This document shows positions 14,084 to 17,897 of a stretch of DNA of 17,897 nt, in pieces; within the stretch, counting starts at the first letter, position 1; the number at the start of each line of letters is the position of its first letter. The translations under genes and the position numbers were made by a program. The notes beneath the pieces are model-generated. The model was not told the DNA's origin. It did no database searches and was given only the letters and a program-made list of their open reading frames with translations. Origin of the DNA: Candidatus Kerfeldbacteria bacterium (GTDB taxonomy: Bacteria > Patescibacteriota > Patescibacteriia > Veblenbacterales > UBA10138); the NCBI GenBank assembly GCA_016217875.1, contig JACRFN010000121.1, positions 1-17,897 on the forward strand, given 5' to 3'.

Positions 14084-15295
14084 ATGAAAAATAGCCTGGG
14101 TATAGACGCGACCCAAGTTGGTTTCAACTTGAGATACGACTGGGATGATAGCCTTGAGCATGTTGGACGTGAAGGTCAGTTCTCACAGTTCACTATTCTC
14201 TTTCACAGCCCTCAGGCGTTGCGGGCCATGCAGCTTAATCCGGAGCTTGGGTTTGGCGAGGGGTACATGGCTGGCGAGATAGAAGTTTATGGCATTGACG
14301 GTCAGCCAGCTGACTTGCGCGATGTTATCCGTGTTTACTTTGGAACCAGCTTTACCACTAGGGCTAAGCTTCGGGCTTGGCCAAGCCTCGGGTGGTGGGC
14401 GCTTAAATCGTGGTTTAATGCCAATACCCCGTCGCGGGCGCGTCGGCAAATACCGGCTCACTATGACCACCCTCAGGAGCTGTATAGCCACATGCTTGAC
14501 GAAACAGGTTGTTATTCATGCGCCTATTTTGCGCGTTGGGGGCGTGAGTCTTTAGCCGAAGCTCAGCGTGCCAAGATTGATGGCGCATGTCGCAAGCTTG
14601 ACCTGCAACCTGATGACGACTTTCTTGACGTCGGTTGCGGCCGGGGTGCGCTGTTGTTTCATGCCGTCGAGCACTACGGCGTAAAAGGCTACGGTATCAC
14701 ACTGTCGCCTGGCCAGTTCGAGTGGGTACAGCGCGAAATTGTTCGTCGTGGTTTGAAAGACCGTTGCATGATTTATCTGACAGATTGGCGTGAGCTTAGG
14801 GGACTACCATCGGTGTTTGACAAAATAGCCTCGGTCGGCCAATTCGAGCACGTGGGTCATTGGTACGGCCGGAAGTTTTGCCGGGCAATGTATGATCGTT
14901 TAGCGGATGGTGGGCGTTTCCTTCTCCACACCATTGTCGAGCACGAGCCAAGCCCGCCCTCACCATTCACCATGAAGTATATTTTTCCAGGCGGTGAAAT
15001 ACCCTATGATGCCAATGTGTACCGTTGGTTGCAGCGTGCCGGATTTTACCTGAGGCATGATGAGTACTTCGGTACCTACTACCACATGACCTTGAGTCGC
15101 TGGTATGACAACTTCCAGTGTAACTGGGACAAGATCCGCCCCCATATCACGGGTCGCGATCCTGAGCAGTTCAAGCGGATGTGGGAGTTCTACTTGGCCG
15201 GAGCCCAGGTTTCGTTCGAGGAGGATAAGCTTGACCTGCTCCAATGCCTGGTGACCAAGGGCAAACCTGATAGGCCGATTGTCGGCATATTCTAA
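14084..15295 (+). CDS. cfa: Cyclopropane-fatty-acyl-phospholipid synthase family methyltransferase
   Basis: A 403-residue SAM-dependent enzyme of the Cfa / mycolic-acid cyclopropane synthase family, which adds a methylene bridge (or methyl group) to unsaturated acyl chains of membrane phospholipids. An N-terminal domain (about 1-120) precedes the catalytic domain, which starts at AHYDHPQELY. The SAM loop is LDVGCGRGAL (181-190). The bicarbonate-binding residues known from the E. coli enzyme all have counterparts: C146 in YSCAYF, E255 in QFEHVG, H282 and I284 in LLHTI, and Y333 in YHMTL. It should be active as far as motifs show. It is a single-gene unit with its own promoter candidate, a strong Shine-Dalgarno and a terminator on each side, and looks acquired. 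Whether the product is a cyclopropane or a methyl branch is not decidable. Confidence 0.93.
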   Translation: MKNSLGIDATQVGFNLRYDWDDSLEHVGREGQFSQFTILFHSPQALRAMQLNPELGFGEGYMAGEIEVYGIDGQPADLRDVIRVYFGTSFTTRAKLRAWPSLGWWALKSWFNANTPSRARRQIPAHYDHPQELYSHMLDETGCYSCAYFARWGRESLAEAQRAKIDGACRKLDLQPDDDFLDVGCGRGALLFHAVEHYGVKGYGITLSPGQFEWVQREIVRRGLKDRCMIYLTDWRELRGLPSVFDKIASVGQFEHVGHWYGRKFCRAMYDRLADGGRFLLHTIVEHEPSPPSPFTMKYIFPGGEIPYDANVYRWLQRAGFYLRHDEYFGTYYHMTLSRWYDNFQCNWDKIRPHITGRDPEQFKRMWEFYLAGAQVSFEEDKLDLLQCLVTKGKPDRPIVGIF

Positions 15296-15312
15296 AACAA
15301 GAGTCCAAGGGC

Positions 15313-15350
15313 GAAAGGTGCTATCTTACCACGGCACCTTTCTTTATTTT
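15313..15350 (+). terminator. Intrinsic terminator after cfa
   Basis: GAAAGGTGC (15313-15321) and GCACCTTTC (15334-15342) form a 9-bp stem with a 12-nt loop, followed by a T-rich tail (TTTATTTT). It lies 17 nt after the cfa stop codon. Confidence 0.88.
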
Positions 15351-15370
15351 CCGTCTTGATGGTCGCAGTC

Positions 15371-15398
15371 TTGACACTTTTTTCCGCTTTGCTATACT
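15371..15398 (+). promoter_or_regulatory. Strong sigma70-type promoter of the rplJ-rplL operon
   Basis: A perfect TTGACA (15371-15376) and TATACT (15393-15398, 5 of 6) are separated by 16 nt. Transcription should start near 15405, about 12 nt before the first strand of the L10 leader and 380 nt before rplJ. This is the best promoter in the window. Confidence 0.88.
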
Positions 15399-15480
15399 GG
15401 CTTTACAACTTGTAAGCCACAGACCGTAGGTGTCCGATGTCCATCGGACTTAAGCCTGTAAAGGGCCTACCGAGGCCGGG

Positions 15481-15540
15481 ATAGCCAATAGCAAATGGCC
15501 AATAGCATATAGTTGCTATAAGCAATTTGCTATAAGTTAT
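15481..15540. repeat. AT-rich palindrome inside the L10 leader
   Basis: ATAGC (15481-15485) pairs with 15536-15540 (one G-U), ATAGCAAAT (15488-15496) pairs perfectly with ATTTGCTAT (15525-15533), and ATAGC (15502-15506) pairs with GCTAT (15515-15519). The word CCAATAGC occurs twice in the left arm. It looks like another element of the window's inverted-repeat set, here as an extra arm of a structured RNA. Confidence 0.75.
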
Positions 15541-15550
15541 AAGCCAGATG

Positions 15551-15578
15551 TCTGTGGAGAGAGAGCCACAGATTTTTT
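15551..15578 (+). terminator. Terminator hairpin of the L10 leader attenuator
   Basis: TCTGTGG (15551-15557) pairs with CCACAGA (15566-15572) around an 8-nt purine loop and is followed by TTTTTT (15573-15578). The left strand is shared with the closing helix of the L10 leader. Confidence 0.7.
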
Positions 15579-15610
15579 GTTGCTTTAGCAACAACCCCGC
15601 GGCCGCGGGG
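15577..15610. repeat. Two adjacent perfect hairpins in the rplJ leader
   Basis: TTGTTGC (15577-15583) and GCAACAA (15588-15594) form a 7-bp stem with a TTTA loop. It is followed directly by CCCCGCGGCCGCGGGG (15595-15610), a perfect 16-bp palindrome and an isolated GC block in AT-rich surroundings. Confidence 0.7.
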
Positions 15611-15633
15611 TGAAAGTTAAACTTTCATTTTTT
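15611..15633 (+). terminator. Second terminator-like hairpin in the rplJ leader
   Basis: TGAAAG (15611-15616) pairs with CTTTCA (15622-15627) and inner A-T pairs can extend the stem; six T residues follow (15628-15633). It stands 150 nt before rplJ, so readthrough here would also be needed for expression from the upstream promoter. Confidence 0.5.
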
Positions 15634-15658
15634 ATTAAACATATGCCCAGTAATACAG

Positions 15659-15771
15659 CTTCGCTTAAGCTCGCTACGCCAAAATTGTTACCATCTATCT
15701 TATATATATCTTACTATCATCAATTTATTATTAAGCTATCTTCTAAGCTCGCTTAGTTTTGGCGAGCGAAG
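15659..15771. repeat. Split inverted repeat upstream of rplJ
   Basis: CTTCGCT (15659-15665) and CGCCAAAA (15677-15684) on the left match, as reverse complement, AGCGAAG (15765-15771) and TTTTGGCG (15757-15764) on the right, with an 11-nt insertion in the left arm. TAAGCTCGCT occurs in both arms, and CTAAGCTCGCTTAG (15743-15756) is itself palindromic. TATACT at 15776-15781, 4 nt before the rplJ ATG, follows it and could be a secondary -10 box. Apart from this repeat and the leader elements, the 490-nt gap between cfa and rplJ shows no gene. Confidence 0.6.
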
Positions 15772-15785
15772 TTGATATACTGGGT

Positions 15786-16313
15786 ATGGCTAAGACACGT
15801 CAAGTCAAAGAACAATCAGTCGCCGAGGTGGCCGCTTTATTAAAGGCCGCCCGCGGCTTGGTTTTTGCCGATTATACCGGGTTAAGCGTCAAGGAGTTGC
15901 AGGAACTCAGGCGCGAGCTCAAGGCCCATGGGGTGAGTTATGAGGTAGCCAAGAAAACTTTGCTGGCTCGGGCGCTTAAACAAGCGGGCTTAGAATCAAT
16001 CTCGGTGGCCAACTTGCACGGGGGCGTAAGTTTGGCCGTCAGTCCGACCGACGAAGTAGAGCCGGCTAAGGTATTGAATAGTTTCGCTCAAAGTCATGAC
16101 CAGCTTAAGCTTTTGGGCGGTATACTTGAATCTGGTTTTATTGATGCCGTCAAGGTAAAGGAGCTGGCTCTGCTGCCGGCCAGGGATGAATTGCTGGGTA
16201 AGCTGGTTGGTAGCCTGTCTTCACCTCTAGCTGGCCTGGTCAACGTGCTGCGGGGTAATTTACGCGGGTTGGTGCAAGTACTGCGCACGGCCGCTGATAA
16301 GAAAGCCGCTTAA
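15786..16313 (+). CDS. rplJ: 50S ribosomal protein L10
   Basis: A 175-residue L10, the base of the ribosomal stalk that anchors L7/L12 dimers to 23S rRNA. The start MAKTRQVKEQSVAEVAALLK is typical, and the family blocks GLVFADYTGLSVKELQELRREL, YEVAKKTLLARAL and the LGG-ILESGFID region follow; the C-terminal helix (about 150-175) is the L12-binding part. The start at 15786 is preferred to an in-frame TTG at 15759 because MAKT is the usual L10 N-terminus. It lies downstream of the L10 leader, so autoregulation by L10(L12)4 is likely. rplL follows after 95 nt occupied by an AT-rich inverted repeat. Confidence 0.96.
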   Translation: MAKTRQVKEQSVAEVAALLKAARGLVFADYTGLSVKELQELRRELKAHGVSYEVAKKTLLARALKQAGLESISVANLHGGVSLAVSPTDEVEPAKVLNSFAQSHDQLKLLGGILESGFIDAVKVKELALLPARDELLGKLVGSLSSPLAGLVNVLRGNLRGLVQVLRTAADKKAA

Positions 16314-16315
16314 TG

Positions 16316-16398
16316 TAAAATGCAAAAATCAAAGATTAAAATGACAGTGTAAAATGTGAAAGATAATAATTTTGATTTTTAAATTTTAATTTTTAATT
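16316..16398. repeat. AT-rich inverted repeat between rplJ and rplL
   Basis: AATCAAAGATTAAAAT (16327-16342) pairs with 16383-16398 at 15 of 16 positions, counting one G-U pair. The left arm contains AAATGCAAAAATCAAA, close to the words of the element after mutM, so the two appear to belong to one sequence class. Confidence 0.7.
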
Positions 16399-16408
16399 AA
16401 TAAGCAAT

Positions 16409-16816
16409 ATGTCGCAAGAAAAGAAAGAAGTGTCAGTACCGGAAAAGTTTCAGAAGCTCGTAACCGAGATAGAAAAACTTTCGGTTCTCGACTTAGCTGA
16501 ACTTGTTAAGGTGCTGGAGGAAAAATTTGGCGTGTCGGCCGCCGCCCCCATGATGGCTGTGTCCGCGCCAGCTGCCAATGGAGCCGCCGCCACGGTCGAG
16601 GAAAAGACTTCGTTCAACGTAGAGCTGACTGAATCAGGCAGCAATAAGATTGGCGTCATTAAAGTCCTGCGCGAAGTAACCACCCTGGGCTTGAAAGAGG
16701 CCAAGGACCTAGTGGACGGCGCACCCAAAATGGTTAAAGAAGGGGCCACTAAAGAAGAGGCCGAGGTGATGAAGAAGAAATTAGAAGAGGCTGGTGCGAA
16801 GGTCAGCTTGAAGTAG
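16409..16816 (+). CDS. rplL: 50S ribosomal protein L7/L12
   Basis: A 135-residue L7/L12, the multi-copy stalk protein that recruits translation factors. The N-terminal dimerisation helix region (VPEKFQKLVTEIEKLSVLDLAELVKVLEEKFGVS in full) is followed by an Ala/Pro-rich hinge (about 46-65) and the globular C-terminal domain with the conserved KTSFNVELTE, NKIGVIKVLRE, GLKEAKDLVDGAPK and EEAGAKVSLK blocks. Its length is slightly above the usual 120-130 owing to the N-terminus and hinge. It is the last gene of the operon; a strong terminator follows 37 nt after the stop. No Shine-Dalgarno is present. Confidence 0.97.
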   Translation: MSQEKKEVSVPEKFQKLVTEIEKLSVLDLAELVKVLEEKFGVSAAAPMMAVSAPAANGAAATVEEKTSFNVELTESGSNKIGVIKVLREVTTLGLKEAKDLVDGAPKMVKEGATKEEAEVMKKKLEEAGAKVSLK

Positions 16817-16822
16817 AATCAA

Positions 16823-16937
16823 GAATCAGTAATCAGATAACAGTAATCATTTAAACCCAGCCCCGCGGTCGCAGGGCTGGGTTTTTATATAATCAGCGCT
16901 TATTGATTATTTTTTGCTGTTTACTCATTACTGATTC
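16823..16937. repeat. Inverted repeat enclosing the rplL terminator
   Basis: GAATCAGTAAT (16823-16833) pairs perfectly with ATTACTGATTC (16927-16937), and further inside AG..AACAG matches CTGTT..CT. The arms flank the GC-rich terminator symmetrically. The words (AATCAGTAATCAG) differ from the other repeats in the window, but the layout, directly after a stop codon, is the same. Confidence 0.75.
16853..16886 (+). terminator. Intrinsic terminator of the rplJ-rplL operon
   Basis: AAACCCAGCCC (16853-16863) and GGGCTGGGTTT (16874-16884) form an 11-bp stem with a 10-nt loop; a T run (16882-16886) follows. The A tract on the left side means it can also work on the opposite strand, serving the convergent gene. 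Confidence 0.93.
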
Positions 16938-16942
16938 CTGTT

Positions 16943-17897
16943 TTAAGGCAGGTAGTCGGTTAATTTGAGGCGGTAAATTTTAGAGCCGCTTAAAACATAC
17001 ATATACTTATTAATCGGATCATAAGTCAGCGAGGTAAGTTCAGGCAGGTTGGGGAAACTAAGCTGTAAGACAAGTTTACCTTGCTTATCATAGACTACTA
17101 AGCGTTTTAAGGCTGGCTCTGTTAAGTAAAGATGGTCTCCTTCGCCAGCGGTTTTAAGGCTGGTGACATCTTGCAGCGGCGGCTCAACAGGTTGAAGCGT
17201 AAAATCTCGCTTTAGGCCGAGTACGTATTTTTGTACTTGCGAGGCGGTAGCCACATAAATAGCGCCATCAACAGTTAGAGAGCGTGCGCCCTGGAGTTCG
17301 CCCTGTGAGGGCTTTAGCCAGCGGACGGGCGTGGCAAAATCAGTGTCTTGTCTGGTGGTGCGGAAGATGGCCATTGGTTTCTGGCTAATGTAATATAATC
17401 GATGGTCGTATGAGGCGGCATCAAATAGAGCGGGTATTTTCGGCATCATGGTCGAACGGCGGCTAGTTAGGTCTATCAGGGCTGAGCCATTATTTCCCCA
17501 GGCCAGGAAATATTGTTGATCAAGTGGCGTCAGTGCCAGCGGTTGGTCTAGGCTGGTTGGCAGCGTGAAGATAGAGCCTATTTTGCCGTCCAGGTCCAAG
17601 GGCGCTATTTGACCGCCGGCACTCAAGGCATAAAGCGAATTGCCTATGAGCCCAAGGTAGCGCCAAGTGGCGCCGCCCGGCAGCTCGAGCCACGGTTCAG
17701 CGGTAGTCGCCTCGGCTTGGTGTCTGAGTCGTCGCGCTAAGGTATCAAGGTTGCGGGCCAGTGTTTGTCGTTGCTGTTTACGGCTGGAGGTATTCTGGGG
17801 CAGTTGAGCCAGCAGTTCGTAGGCTTGATTAAGCAGCAGCTGCGCTTTGGCGTCGTCGTGGTAGATGACGGCCGCCTCCACCACAGCTTGCTGTTCA
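16943..17897 (-). CDS. Coiled-coil and probable beta-propeller protein, C-terminal part
   Basis: The reading frame is open to the right edge of the window (17897), so the start lies outside and at least 318 codons are present. The visible N-terminal part (about the first 70 residues) is rich in Gln, Leu, Ala and Arg (LLLNQAYELLAQL, RQTLARNLDTLARRLRH) and looks like a coiled coil. After that, repeated four-strand-like units such as YLGLIGNSLYALSAGGQIAPLD, YFLAWGNNGSALIDL, YDHRLYYISQ, VDGAIYVATASQVQKYVL and YLTEPALKRLVVYD, ending in YDPINKYMYVLSGSKIYRL, suggest a beta-propeller. I cannot name the family. It converges on rplL and shares the bidirectional terminator region. Any membrane segment would be upstream of the window. 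Confidence 0.75.
   Translation of the reverse strand, partial: EQQAVVEAAVIYHDDAKAQLLLNQAYELLAQLPQNTSSRKQQRQTLARNLDTLARRLRHQAEATTAEPWLELPGGATWRYLGLIGNSLYALSAGGQIAPLDLDGKIGSIFTLPTSLDQPLALTPLDQQYFLAWGNNGSALIDLTSRRSTMMPKIPALFDAASYDHRLYYISQKPMAIFRTTRQDTDFATPVRWLKPSQGELQGARSLTVDGAIYVATASQVQKYVLGLKRDFTLQPVEPPLQDVTSLKTAGEGDHLYLTEPALKRLVVYDKQGKLVLQLSFPNLPELTSLTYDPINKYMYVLSGSKIYRLKLTDYLP

Larger units (their letters stand above)
15417..15578 (+). ncRNA. Ribosomal protein L10 leader RNA with attenuator
   Basis: The region has the features of the L10 leader, the mRNA element bound by the L10(L12)4 complex to autoregulate rplJ-rplL. CCACAGAC (15417-15424) pairs perfectly with GTCTGTGG (15550-15557); GTAGG (15426-15430) pairs with CCTAC (15466-15470) in the conserved CCTACCGAGGCC block; and GTCCGATG (15432-15439) pairs with CATCGGAC (15442-15449). 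The part between GAGGCC and the closing strand holds a 60-nt AT-rich palindrome. The closing strand can instead pair with CCACAGA (15566-15572), forming a 7-bp stem with an AGAGAGAG loop and six T residues. These two pairings exclude each other, as in transcription attenuation. Identification rests on remembered consensus and on location before rplJ, not on a covariance search. Confidence 0.85.

Noticed and set aside
15595..15610. The perfect 16-bp GC palindrome as an attachment site or restriction-related insertion.
   Set aside because: There is no integrase or mobile gene nearby and no flanking duplication; it fits better as one of several hairpins in the rplJ leader.
9398..16937. The AT-rich repeats as a CRISPR array.
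   Set aside because: They are single palindromes far apart, with no regular repeat-spacer units and no cas genes in the window.

Overview
The window reads as a stretch of a small, compact bacterial genome, most likely from the Candidate Phyla Radiation (Patescibacteria). This is an inference from short gene spacing, an almost complete lack of Shine-Dalgarno sequences, divergent glycolytic enzymes, -10 boxes placed directly against start codons, and AT-rich palindromic elements after stop codons. No rRNA, tRNA, CRISPR, transposase or phage gene was seen. Apart from the last gene, everything is on the + strand.

Positions 1-7242 hold a lower-glycolysis cluster: the end of gap, a P-loop kinase-like protein, a soluble M23 peptidase-domain protein, pgk, eno and two tandem, divergent copies of gpmI. 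Together gap, pgk, gpmI and eno carry glyceraldehyde-3-phosphate to phosphoenolpyruvate and yield ATP at Pgk. The two genes wedged between gap and pgk have no obvious glycolytic role.

Positions 7257-13941 hold an envelope and housekeeping group: an AT-rich UMF1-type transporter, mutM (oxidised-base repair), a PAP2 lipid phosphatase probably acting on undecaprenyl or phospholipid phosphates, pcm (protein repair), a small unknown protein overlapping manC (GDP-mannose synthesis), mltG (glycan strand release) and a CYTH-domain protein ending in an intrinsic terminator. At least two of these genes (PAP2 and the 94-residue protein), and perhaps the transporter, have a -10 hexamer exactly 6 nt before ATG, which predicts leaderless mRNAs.

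Positions 13980-15350 hold a stand-alone unit: a cyclopropane-fatty-acid synthase homologue with all catalytic ligands, its own TTGACA box, the only well-placed canonical Shine-Dalgarno in the window, and a strong terminator. It looks acquired.

Positions 15371-16890 hold the L10/L12 operon: a strong promoter, a ribosomal protein L10 leader RNA whose distal part carries a 60-nt palindromic insert, two terminator-like hairpins, then rplJ, rplL and a terminator. The leader contains mutually exclusive helices typical of attenuation. A convergent partial gene (coiled coil plus probable beta-propeller) runs off the right edge.

The most interesting signals are the L10 leader architecture, the set of long imperfect AT-rich inverted repeats (five, four directly after stop codons or in intergenic gaps and one inside the L10 leader), the leaderless promoter pattern, and the tandem gpmI pair.
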